Shown here: in pieces, positions 1 through 6,055 of the stretch | How positions within the stretch are numbered: the stretch's first letter is position 1 | Layout: each line of letters opens with the position of its first letter | Assembly (NCBI GenBank): GCA_002067855.1 | Contig: MVQS01000203.1 | Location: 1-6,323 of the forward strand | Reading direction: 5' to 3' | Source: Syntrophaceae bacterium PtaB.Bin038 | Lineage (GTDB): Bacteria > Desulfobacterota > Syntrophia > Syntrophales > UBA2192 | DNA length: 6,323 nucleotides | The notes under the pieces: model-generated | The model's input: only the letters and a program-made list of their open reading frames with translations | The model's database searches: none | Told to the model about the DNA's origin: nothing | Program-made: the position numbers and the translations under genes

Positions 1-237
1 GGCCGGCTGCGTGATCACGCGGGCGCCCGTCATGCGCAGAGCGGTCCATTTCGACAGGGCCAGGGACACGAAGGCCCCCCCGAATCCGAAAACGGCGGCA
101 AAGACGAGCAGGTTCGTCATCTCGAGGGCGATGCCCTGCTCGTCGAGGATGCGGTCGACCCCGAGCAGGCGAAGCACGACGCTCAGGATCAGGATGACGG
201 CCAGGTTGGTCACGATGAAGAGAACGACGCGTTTCAT
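1..237 (-). CDS. htpX: HtpX, membrane-bound zinc metalloprotease (5' part only)
   Basis: This is the first 79 codons of a gene that runs off the left edge. The product begins MKRVVLFIVTNLAVILIL and continues with an FGFGGAFVSLALSKW stretch (about residues 50-64) and a RVITQP motif (73-78). These match the N-terminus of HtpX, an M48-family protease of the inner membrane that degrades misfolded membrane proteins together with FtsH. Residues 4-25 form the first transmembrane helix and about 41-61 the second. The ATG at 237 is preceded at 5 bases by a perfect AGGAGG, so the start is secure. The zinc-binding HEXXH motif lies beyond the window and cannot be checked. The gene follows the acyl-CoA synthetase/GNAT gene after 45 bases with no terminator, so it is probably the next gene in the same transcript. 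Identification rests on recalled similarity to E. coli HtpX. Confidence 0.9.
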   Translation of the reverse strand, partial: MKRVVLFIVTNLAVILILSVVLRLLGVDRILDEQGIALEMTNLLVFAAVFGFGGAFVSLALSKWTALRMTGARVITQPA

Positions 238-242
238 GGAAT

Positions 243-248
243 CCTCCT
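243..248 (-). promoter_or_regulatory. Ribosome binding site of htpX
   Basis: A full AGGAGG lies 5 bases upstream of the htpX ATG. It is one of the two strongest Shine-Dalgarno matches in the window, and it sits just after the small hairpin at 256-272. Confidence 0.75.
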
Positions 249-255
249 GTTTGCG

Positions 256-272
256 GGGGCCGCGATGGCCCC
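256..272 (-). other. Small GC stem-loop between the acyl-CoA synthetase/GNAT gene and htpX
   Basis: GGGGCC (256-261) pairs perfectly with GGCCCC (267-272) around a 5-base loop, giving a 6-bp stem. It lies 10 bases after the stop codon of the upstream gene and 7 bases before the htpX Shine-Dalgarno sequence. In the direction of transcription it is followed by CGCAAACAGG, not by a run of T, so it does not look like an intrinsic terminator. A role as an mRNA stabiliser or a mild translational separator is possible but not shown. In GC-rich DNA a 6-bp stem can also occur by chance. Confidence 0.35.
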
Positions 273-282
273 GGTCTTTCTT

Positions 283-2967
283 TCACAGGGTCAGCACGCC
301 CCGCACGGCGCCCTCTTCCGTGGAAAGCGCGAACCCCTTGCGACGCAGCAGGGCGATGATGCCCTCGTTCTCGGGCAGCATGTCCGCCACGATCTCGCGG
401 ATGCCGCGGTCGCGGGCGACTTCGATGCAGTACTCCGTCAGCAGGGAGCCGATCCCTCTGCCCTGCAGGGCATCGCCGACGGCGACGGCGAACTCCGCCG
501 TCTCCCGGTTCGCGTAGTGCATCAGGTGGGCGATCCCCACCATCTCGGCGCCCCGTGCCCCCCCGGTCTCGGCCACGACGGTCAGCTCGCGGTCGTAGTC
601 GATGAAGCAGTCCCGGACGGCCATCTCCGCCGTGACCTCCTTGCGGGGCGTGAAGTAGCGGAACCGGAGGGTTTCCGGGGAAAACGACCCGAGCAGACGG
701 TGCCAGAGGGGCACGTCCTCGGGCCGCGCGGGCCGCAGCGTGACCTCCGTGCCGTCGTGCAGGCGGGCCTTCCGCACCAGTTCCTCGGGGTAGGGGTGAA
801 TGGCCAGGTGGCGGTAGGGCGACTTTGCACCCCGGGCGAGAACCTCCCGGTCGAGAACAACGCGGGCATCCAGGGCACAGGCGCCGTCGGCCCCCGCGAG
901 AAGGGGGTTGATGTCCATCTCCCGGATGAGGGGGTTGTGGACGACGAGATAGGAGAAGCGCACGAGGATCTCCACCAGCAGCTCCAGGTTCACCGGCGGA
1001 CGGTCCCGGTAGCCCTTGAGGAGCTTGTAGCCCCGGATCGATTCAACGAGCCGGCGGGCGAGCCTCTCGTTCAGGGGGGGCAGGGCCACGGCCCTGTCCT
1101 GGAACACCTCGGCGGCCACCCCGCCCATGCCGAAGAGGATCACCGTGCCGAAGATCGGGTCCTTCTTCGCGCCGAGGATGAGTTCGTGTCCCCTGTGCCG
1201 GATCATCCGCTGCACGGTCACGCCTTCGAGACGGGCGCGGGGGTCGTGCGCGACGGCCCGCTTCATGATCCTGCGGAATGCCTCCCGCACGGAGCGGTCC
1301 GACTCGATGCCGAGGACGACGCCCCCGGCGTCGCTCTTGTGGGTGATGTCCGGCGACAGGAGCTTGAGCACCACGGGGTAGCCGATCTTCTTCGCGAGCC
1401 GGACGGCCGCGTCCTCCTTTCGGGCGGGGAAGGTCGGGACGATCGGGATCCCGTATGCCTCGAGCAGCGCCTTCGAGGCGGGCTCGGAGAGTATGTCCGA
1501 CTCCTCCATGGCGATCCGCTGGCCGACCAGGAGCAGCTCGTTGACCCTCTGCTGATCCGTGCCGAGGCCGATGTCCATGTCCTTCGGCGTCTCGTGGAGC
1601 ATCTCCAGGTTTCGGCTGTAGGAATGCATGTACAGAAACGTCCGGACGGCCTGCTCCGGCGTCGGGTAGGTCGGCACGCTCATCCGGTTGAGCACGTCGA
1701 TCCCCTCGCGCACGCTCTCGCCGCCCATCCATGCCGCCAGGATCGGCTTTTCCGTCTTGCCGGCGATCGAGCCGACGAGCCGCGCCGTCTCCGTCGCGTC
1801 GGTCATGGCCTGCGGGGTCAGGATCACGAGAACCCCGTCGTTGAGCCCGTCTTCGGCCAGGGCCTCCAGGGCCCGCCCGTACCGCTCCGGCGGGGCGTCC
1901 CCGATGATGTCCACGGGGTTTCCCCGACTCCACATGGGCGGCAGCGCCGCCTGAAGGGCCTCCCTCGTCTCCCCGGAGAGTCCCGCCAGCTCGCCGCCCC
2001 GCTCGATGAGGCAGTCCGTGGCCATGATCGCCGGTCCCCCCGCGTTGGTCAGCACGGCCAGCCTCGGCCCCCGCGGGTTGTGCTGCTTGGCGATGATCTC
2101 GGCGCAGTTGAAGAGGTCGGCGATCTCGTCGACCCGGACGATGCCCACCCTCCGGAAGGCGGCGTCGTAGATCAGGTCCTCCCCGGCGAGCGCCCCCGTG
2201 TGCGAGGCCGCGGCCTGCATGGATTCGGCGAACCGGCCGGACTTCACGGCGACGATCGGCTTGGTCCGGGCGAAGGCGCGGGAGGCGCTCATGAACTTGC
2301 GCGCCTCGGTCACGGTCTCCACGTAGAGGATAATGCTCCGGGTCTTCCGGTCCATGCCGAAGTAGTCGATCAGGTCCCCGAAGTCGACGTCGATCATCGA
2401 CCCGACGGAGACGAAATGGCTGAACCCGATCCGGTTGTCGTTGGCCCACTCCACGACGGCGGTGCAGAGCGCCCCCGACTGCGAGAGGAAGGCGACGCGG
2501 CCGTCCAGGGGCATCCGTGCGCCGAAGCTCGCGTTGAGCTTCAGGGACGGGACGATCAGCCCGAGGCAGTTGGGTCCGATGATGCGGAGGCCGTAGGGTT
2601 TTGCCCTGCGGAGCATCTCCTGCTCCAGCTTCGTTCCCTCCTCCCCGACCTCCCGGAACCCGGCGGTGGTGACGATCACGCCGAGGATCCCCGCCTTGCC
2701 GCACTGCCCGATGACGTCGGGAACGGAAGCGGCGGGGGAGGCCACCACGGCGAGGTCGACCTCCCCGGGCAGTCCCTCGACGGTCGGGAAGGCCCGGACG
2801 CCCTGAACCGTGTCGCGCCGGGGATTCACGGGATACACGGGGCCCGCGAAACCCGAGCTTCGGAGATTTCGAAACAGGGTGTACCCGACGCTTTGCTCGT
2901 CGTCGCTCGCGCCGACGACGGCGATCGCCTTCGGGTTGAAGATCTTGTCGAGGTGACGGATGCTCAT
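283..2967 (-). CDS. ADP-forming acyl-CoA synthetase fused to GNAT acetyltransferase (Pat-like)
   Basis: The 894-residue product has, in order: a CoA-binding Rossmann domain (about 8-140; GAS at 19-21, GPNCLG at 131-136), a succinyl-CoA ligase-like domain (about 150-460; SQSGAL at 162-167), an ATP-grasp domain (about 490-710; ITHKSDAGG at 541-549, GMGG at 613-616, EMDINP at 683-688) and a C-terminal GNAT domain (about 740-894; acetyl-CoA loop QGRGIG at 835-840). This is the layout of Pat/PatZ (YfiQ) protein lysine acetyltransferases. ADP-forming relatives convert acyl-CoA + ADP + Pi to acid + ATP + CoA and back. SHTGALAG (255-262) holds the phospho-accepting histidine, His256, which as I recall the characterised enterobacterial Pat lacks, so synthetase activity is plausible here. 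E825 in the AEFAVAV segment is a candidate GNAT catalytic glutamate. I chose the ATG at 2967 because GGAG lies 6 bases upstream. An in-frame GTG at 2979 would add four residues but overlaps that ribosome binding site. The acyl substrate cannot be read from sequence. Confidence 0.9.
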   Translation of the reverse strand: MSIRHLDKIFNPKAIAVVGASDDEQSVGYTLFRNLRSSGFAGPVYPVNPRRDTVQGVRAFPTVEGLPGEVDLAVVASPAASVPDVIGQCGKAGILGVIVTTAGFREVGEEGTKLEQEMLRRAKPYGLRIIGPNCLGLIVPSLKLNASFGARMPLDGRVAFLSQSGALCTAVVEWANDNRIGFSHFVSVGSMIDVDFGDLIDYFGMDRKTRSIILYVETVTEARKFMSASRAFARTKPIVAVKSGRFAESMQAAASHTGALAGEDLIYDAAFRRVGIVRVDEIADLFNCAEIIAKQHNPRGPRLAVLTNAGGPAIMATDCLIERGGELAGLSGETREALQAALPPMWSRGNPVDIIGDAPPERYGRALEALAEDGLNDGVLVILTPQAMTDATETARLVGSIAGKTEKPILAAWMGGESVREGIDVLNRMSVPTYPTPEQAVRTFLYMHSYSRNLEMLHETPKDMDIGLGTDQQRVNELLLVGQRIAMEESDILSEPASKALLEAYGIPIVPTFPARKEDAAVRLAKKIGYPVVLKLLSPDITHKSDAGGVVLGIESDRSVREAFRRIMKRAVAHDPRARLEGVTVQRMIRHRGHELILGAKKDPIFGTVILFGMGGVAAEVFQDRAVALPPLNERLARRLVESIRGYKLLKGYRDRPPVNLELLVEILVRFSYLVVHNPLIREMDINPLLAGADGACALDARVVLDREVLARGAKSPYRHLAIHPYPEELVRKARLHDGTEVTLRPARPEDVPLWHRLLGSFSPETLRFRYFTPRKEVTAEMAVRDCFIDYDRELTVVAETGGARGAEMVGIAHLMHYANRETAEFAVAVGDALQGRGIGSLLTEYCIEVARDRGIREIVADMLPENEGIIALLRRKGFALSTEEGAVRGVLTL

Positions 2968-2973
2968 GCCGTT

Positions 2974-2977
2974 CTCC
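2974..2977 (-). promoter_or_regulatory. Ribosome binding site deciding the start of the acyl-CoA synthetase/GNAT gene
   Basis: GGAG lies 6 bases before the ATG at 2967. It overlaps the alternative GTG start at 2979-2977, and that GTG has no purine-rich Shine-Dalgarno sequence of its own. The ATG is therefore the better start. Confidence 0.6.
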
Positions 2978-3030
2978 ACATCACGAGTTTGGATTGCCGC
3001 ATGCCCTGATCGATCCGGCCGCCCGCGCGC

Positions 3031-4776
3031 CTACTCGCCGCAGACGTAGCTCCCCGGGGCGTCGCAGAGGGGCCTGTACCCCTGCTCGGGGGCGCCCATC
3101 GGGGGCGGGGCCGTCCGCTCCCCGGACTCTCCCGCAAGCCAGGCAAACCACGTCGGCCACCACGACCCCCTCTGCACGGGGACCGCCTCGAGCCAGGAGT
3201 CGGGGTCCACGTAGCGGTCCTTGTCCCTCTTGGTCGCGACCCGGAACGAGGCGCGCTCGCCGGGCGGGGGGTTGACGACCCCTGCGTTGTGCCCGCCGCT
3301 GCTGAGGAGGAACGTCACGTCCGTGTCGGCCAGCAGGTGGATCTTGTAGACGGAGCGCCAGGGGGCCACGTGGTCCCTCTCGGTCCCCACGATGAACATC
3401 GGCACGTGGATGTCGCTGACGGCAACGGGCCGTCCCCGCACCTCGTAGCGGCCCTGGGCGAGGTCGTTGTTCAGGAACAGGCGCCGCAGGTACTCGGAGT
3501 GCATGCGATAGGGCAGGCGCGTCGAGTCGGCGTTCCAGGCCATCAGGTCGTTCATGGGGCGGCGCTCGCCCATGAGGTAGTCGTGGACGTAGCGGGACCA
3601 GATCAGGTCGTTGGTCCGCAGCATCTGGAAGGCGCCGGCCATCTGGCGGGCATCGAGGTACCCCTGGTCCCACATGATGTTCTCGAGGAAGGTGACCTGG
3701 CTCTCGTCGATGAAGAGGTTCAGCTCGCCCGCCTCGGTGAAGTCCGTCTGCGCCGTCAGCAGCGTCATGCTCCGGAGGCGGGAGTCGCCGTCCCGTTCCA
3801 TGGCGGCCCCCGCGATGGCCAGGATCGTTCCGCCCAGGCAGTAGCCCGCCGTGTGGATCTTCCGCCCCGGCACGATGGCCGACACGGCGTCGAGGGCGGC
3901 CAGGACCCCCTCGGTCCGGTAGTCCTCCATGCCCAGGTCTGCGTCCTCGCGTCCCGGGTTCTTCCAGGAGATGGCGAACACCGTGAATCCCTGCCCGACA
4001 AGGGCCTTGATCAGGGAATTGTCCGGCGAGAGGTCCAGGATGTAGTACTTCATGATCCAGGCCGGCACGATCAGGACCGGTTCGGCGTGGACGCTCTCCG
4101 TGACGGGCGCATACTGGATCAGCTCGATGAGGCGGTTGCGGTAGACCACCTTGCCCGGGGTGACGGCCACGTTTTTCCCGACCTCGAAGGCTTCCGCCCC
4201 GGCGGGTTTCTTCCCGAGGGCGGCCCGGTTCCAATCGTCGAGGAAGTTCCGGGCGCCGCGCACGAGGTTTTCACCCCTCTGCTCGAGGGTCGCGCGCAGC
4301 ACCTCGGGGTTCGTCAGGATGTAGTTGGAGGGGGAAAAGACGTCCAGGATCTGCCGGGCCGCGAAGGAGACGAACTCGTCATGCCGGCGCGACACCCCCT
4401 GGATGCCCGTCGTGGCGTTGTGCCACCACTGCTGCAGCAGCAGGAAGGACTGGTAGATCTGGCTGTAGGGCCAGCGTTGCCAGTCCTCGCCGGCGAAGCG
4501 TCGATCCTGGGGCAGGGGGTCGATGCAGGGCGCGGCGTCCCGCTCCCGCGAGCACTGCTGCATGTAGAGGGAGAACCGAAGCACCTTGCGGACCGCCTTT
4601 TCCCCGAGCTCGGCCTGCTTCGCCGGGGAAAAGGCCAGATGCACAAGCCAGTCGAGGTAGGCGAACAGCAGCGACGCGGGGGAGAGCCCCCCCGTGAAGC
4701 GCCCGATCCAGGCGTGCATCATGCGGTCCAGGTTGGCCCCCGCGGCTGCTTTCGTGTGATCCGGTCGAGTTCTCAT
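3031..4776 (-). CDS. phaC: Class I poly(3-hydroxyalkanoate) synthase PhaC
   Basis: This 581-residue enzyme polymerises (R)-3-hydroxyacyl-CoA, typically 3-hydroxybutyryl-CoA, into PHA on the surface of storage granules, releasing CoA. The N-terminal PhaC domain (about 60-225) is followed by an alpha/beta-hydrolase catalytic domain (about 230-540). The lipase-like box GYCLGG (311-316) carries nucleophile Cys313. Asp468 in GTERDHVAPW and His496 in SSGGHNAGVVNPP complete the triad, at positions equivalent to C319, D480 and H508 of Cupriavidus necator PhaC. Trp414 in AWNADSTRLP and the end motif GSWWPTWFAWL (537-547) are also typical. Length and an intact N-terminal domain indicate class I; no PhaE or PhaR partner is seen. 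The ATG at 4776 has AGGAG 7 bases upstream. The same frame stays open far upstream of this ATG, but only because of high GC. The gene lies 65 bases after the transporter and 63 before the acyl-CoA synthetase/GNAT gene. No phaA, phaB, phasin or depolymerase gene is in the window. Confidence 0.95.
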   Translation of the reverse strand: MRTRPDHTKAAAGANLDRMMHAWIGRFTGGLSPASLLFAYLDWLVHLAFSPAKQAELGEKAVRKVLRFSLYMQQCSRERDAAPCIDPLPQDRRFAGEDWQRWPYSQIYQSFLLLQQWWHNATTGIQGVSRRHDEFVSFAARQILDVFSPSNYILTNPEVLRATLEQRGENLVRGARNFLDDWNRAALGKKPAGAEAFEVGKNVAVTPGKVVYRNRLIELIQYAPVTESVHAEPVLIVPAWIMKYYILDLSPDNSLIKALVGQGFTVFAISWKNPGREDADLGMEDYRTEGVLAALDAVSAIVPGRKIHTAGYCLGGTILAIAGAAMERDGDSRLRSMTLLTAQTDFTEAGELNLFIDESQVTFLENIMWDQGYLDARQMAGAFQMLRTNDLIWSRYVHDYLMGERRPMNDLMAWNADSTRLPYRMHSEYLRRLFLNNDLAQGRYEVRGRPVAVSDIHVPMFIVGTERDHVAPWRSVYKIHLLADTDVTFLLSSGGHNAGVVNPPPGERASFRVATKRDKDRYVDPDSWLEAVPVQRGSWWPTWFAWLAGESGERTAPPPMGAPEQGYRPLCDAPGSYVCGE

Positions 4777-4783
4777 GGATCGT

Positions 4784-4788
4784 CTCCT
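4784..4788 (-). promoter_or_regulatory. Ribosome binding site of phaC
   Basis: AGGAG, within AAAGGAGA, lies 7 bases upstream of the phaC ATG. It fixes the start at 4776 although the reading frame stays open far upstream. Confidence 0.7.
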
Positions 4789-4799
4789 TTCATCCCTTG

Positions 4800-4826
4800 T
4801 CGCCGGCCCGGCGAGTCGGCCGCCGG
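4800..4826 (-). other. GC-rich inverted repeats between the transporter gene and phaC
   Basis: Bases 4800-4814 form a perfect 15-base palindrome, TCGCCGG-C-CCGGCGA. An overlapping alternative stem pairs CCGGCG (4808-4813) with CGCCGG (4821-4826) across a 7-base loop. The two folds are mutually exclusive. In the direction of transcription the next bases are ACAAGGGATG, with no T-run, so this is not a standard intrinsic terminator. It could bind a dimeric protein or weakly attenuate expression between the two genes, or be a chance product of high GC. Confidence 0.3.
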
Positions 4827-4841
4827 ATCCCGGGTTTTCGC

Positions 4842-5900
4842 TCACGTCACGGGTGTCGTTTTCCTGAGGGTCCCCACCGCCTCGAGAAGGGACAGGAAGA
4901 CGGCCAGGACCATAGGGCCGAGAACGAGCCCGATCAGCCCGAAGAGATGAATCCCGCCCAGGACGCTGATCAGCAGCGGGAAGAAGGGCATGCGGGCCCT
5001 CCTTCCCATGATGAGCGGCCGCAGGGCGTTGTCGATCATGCTGATGCCCAGCCCCCCCGCGGCCAGGAGCACCATCCCCTTGAGCATCTCCCCTGTCAGG
5101 AGGAAATACAGGGCGGCCGGCCCCCAGATGACGGACGGCCCGATCACCGGCAGAAAGGAGACCACGGCCGTGGCAACCCCCCAGAGCGCGGGGGACGCGA
5201 TGCCCAGACCCCAAAAGACCAGCCCGCCCAGCACACCCTGGATCATCGCCACCACAACGCCGCCGTAGAGCGTGGCGACGATGACGTCTCTCATCTGCCC
5301 CTCGATTTTCGCTTTCACGGCTTTCTCCAGGGGGATCACCTCCCGGGCCCTCTCGAGGATCGCCGGGCCGTCCCTCAGGAGAAAGAACGTGGAGAATGCC
5401 GTGATCACCAGATCCAGGACAGCCCCCAGGAGGTCCCGGATGCCGCGCGTGATCCGCGCCGCGGTCTCCTGTCCGAATTGAACGAGCCCGTCGGAGACGG
5501 CGCGGTTCCAGTCGATGCCCCCGCCCGCCAGAAACGCGCCGACCCGCTCGAGCCACGCCTCGATTTCCGCCCTTGCCGGCAGCCCCGACAGGATCTGCAG
5601 CCTGTCCGCCCGCACCGCTTCGGCGAGGGTCTTCAGCTCCGCGGCCAGCAGGACGGACAATGCGGTGACGGGACCGATGATGAGCGCCAGGATGACCGCC
5701 GTGCTCAGCAGGGCCGTCGCCGTCCGCCTTTTCAGAACGCGCAGGGCGAAGGCGTGCAGCGGGTAGAAGAGCACCGCCAGCACCGCGGCCCAGGCCAGAG
5801 GGACGAGAAAGGGCTGCACGATCCGGTACGCCAGGTAGCCGAGCAGGGCCGTCAACAGCCCCAGCGCCGCGAGATAGAGCCTCCGGTCGTCGGTCGTCAA
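4842..5900 (-). CDS. AI-2E family transporter (YdiK/PerM-like membrane protein)
   Basis: The 352-residue product is a multi-pass inner-membrane protein. Counting from the TTG start, hydrophobic segments lie near residues 9-27, 31-48, 62-88, 157-175, 205-235, 236-265, 272-290 and 306-340, with a soluble stretch between the third and fourth (about 89-155). Family signatures are FFLLRDG (172-178), LPVIGPSVIWGPAALYFL (250-267), DNALRPLIMG (290-299) and the C-terminal GGIHLFGLIGLVLGP (315-329). Members have been linked to autoinducer-2 export, and others to Na+/H+ antiport or other solutes, so the substrate here is unknown. I prefer the TTG at 5900 because a perfect AGGAGG lies 9 bases upstream and the first helix then starts near residue 9, as is usual. 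An in-frame ATG at 5966 would add 22 Arg/Pro/Gly-rich residues, has no clear ribosome binding site, and would place the hairpin at 5925-5956 inside the coding region. phaC follows after 65 bases. Confidence 0.88.
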   Translation of the reverse strand: MTTDDRRLYLAALGLLTALLGYLAYRIVQPFLVPLAWAAVLAVLFYPLHAFALRVLKRRTATALLSTAVILALIIGPVTALSVLLAAELKTLAEAVRADRLQILSGLPARAEIEAWLERVGAFLAGGGIDWNRAVSDGLVQFGQETAARITRGIRDLLGAVLDLVITAFSTFFLLRDGPAILERAREVIPLEKAVKAKIEGQMRDVIVATLYGGVVVAMIQGVLGGLVFWGLGIASPALWGVATAVVSFLPVIGPSVIWGPAALYFLLTGEMLKGMVLLAAGGLGISMIDNALRPLIMGRRARMPFFPLLISVLGGIHLFGLIGLVLGPMVLAVFLSLLEAVGTLRKTTPVT

Positions 5901-5909
5901 AACGGGTCG

Positions 5910-5915
5910 CCTCCT
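5910..5915 (-). promoter_or_regulatory. Ribosome binding site supporting a TTG start for the transporter
   Basis: A full AGGAGG lies 9 bases before the TTG at 5900. The competing ATG at 5966 is preceded by GGATGGCGGTACATGA, which has no good Shine-Dalgarno sequence. Confidence 0.55.
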
Positions 5916-5924
5916 GCGTGAAAC

Positions 5925-5956
5925 GGACTTCCCGGCGGGCGGGCCCGCGGGAGTCC
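5925..5956 (-). terminator. Possible hairpin terminator or leader structure between the RelA/SpoT-domain gene and the transporter
   Basis: GGACTTCCCG (5925-5934) and CGGGAGTCC (5948-5956) pair as a 9-bp stem with one bulged base around a 13-base GC-rich loop. The region also contains the perfect palindrome GCGGGCCCGC. Read on the minus strand, the stem is followed by GTTTCACGC, which is only a short T-run, so a factor-independent terminator would be weak. It lies about 100 bases after the stop of the RelA/SpoT-domain gene and just before the transporter's Shine-Dalgarno sequence. It may end the upstream transcript or act as a leader hairpin. Confidence 0.35.
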
Positions 5957-6055
5957 GGGTCCGCATTCATGTACCGCCATCCGGCAGCCGTTGGCGACAG
6001 GATGAGGCGGCGGAGACGCTGCACACCTCCCTCCGGCGCCGTTCCGATGCCGGCG

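Noticed and set aside
238..282. An intrinsic terminator between the acyl-CoA synthetase/GNAT gene and htpX
   Set aside because: The 6-bp stem is followed by CGCAAACAGG in the direction of transcription, with no T-run. The T-rich side lies on the other strand, where there is no gene to terminate.
265..3009. A 914-codon open frame on the plus strand, antisense to the acyl-CoA synthetase/GNAT gene
   Set aside because: The minus-strand gene covers almost the same span and has clear domains and motifs. The plus-strand product is His/Asp/Gly/Pro/Arg-rich, has no recognisable domain, and is the usual shadow of a strong codon bias in GC-rich DNA.
3289..4950. A 553-codon open frame on the plus strand, antisense to phaC
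   Set aside because: It overlaps a full-length PhaC with an intact catalytic triad. Its own translation has no recognisable fold and shows low-complexity composition typical of antisense frames.
4797..5921. A 374-codon plus-strand open frame opposite the transporter
   Set aside because: The minus-strand product has transmembrane helices and AI-2E family motifs. The plus-strand translation is rich in Gln, Asp, Arg and Pro with no domain.
4777..6024. A possible 415-residue N-terminal extension or fusion of PhaC
   Set aside because: The frame is open only because of high GC. It overlaps the well-supported transporter gene in another frame, its translation is Arg/Gly/Pro-rich, and phaC has a proper ribosome binding site and ATG at 4776.
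5967..6055. A promoter in the gap before the transporter
   Set aside because: No paired -35/-10 or -24/-12 elements with proper spacing could be found. TACATGAAT near 5962-5970 is vaguely like a -10 element but has no partner at 16-18 bases.
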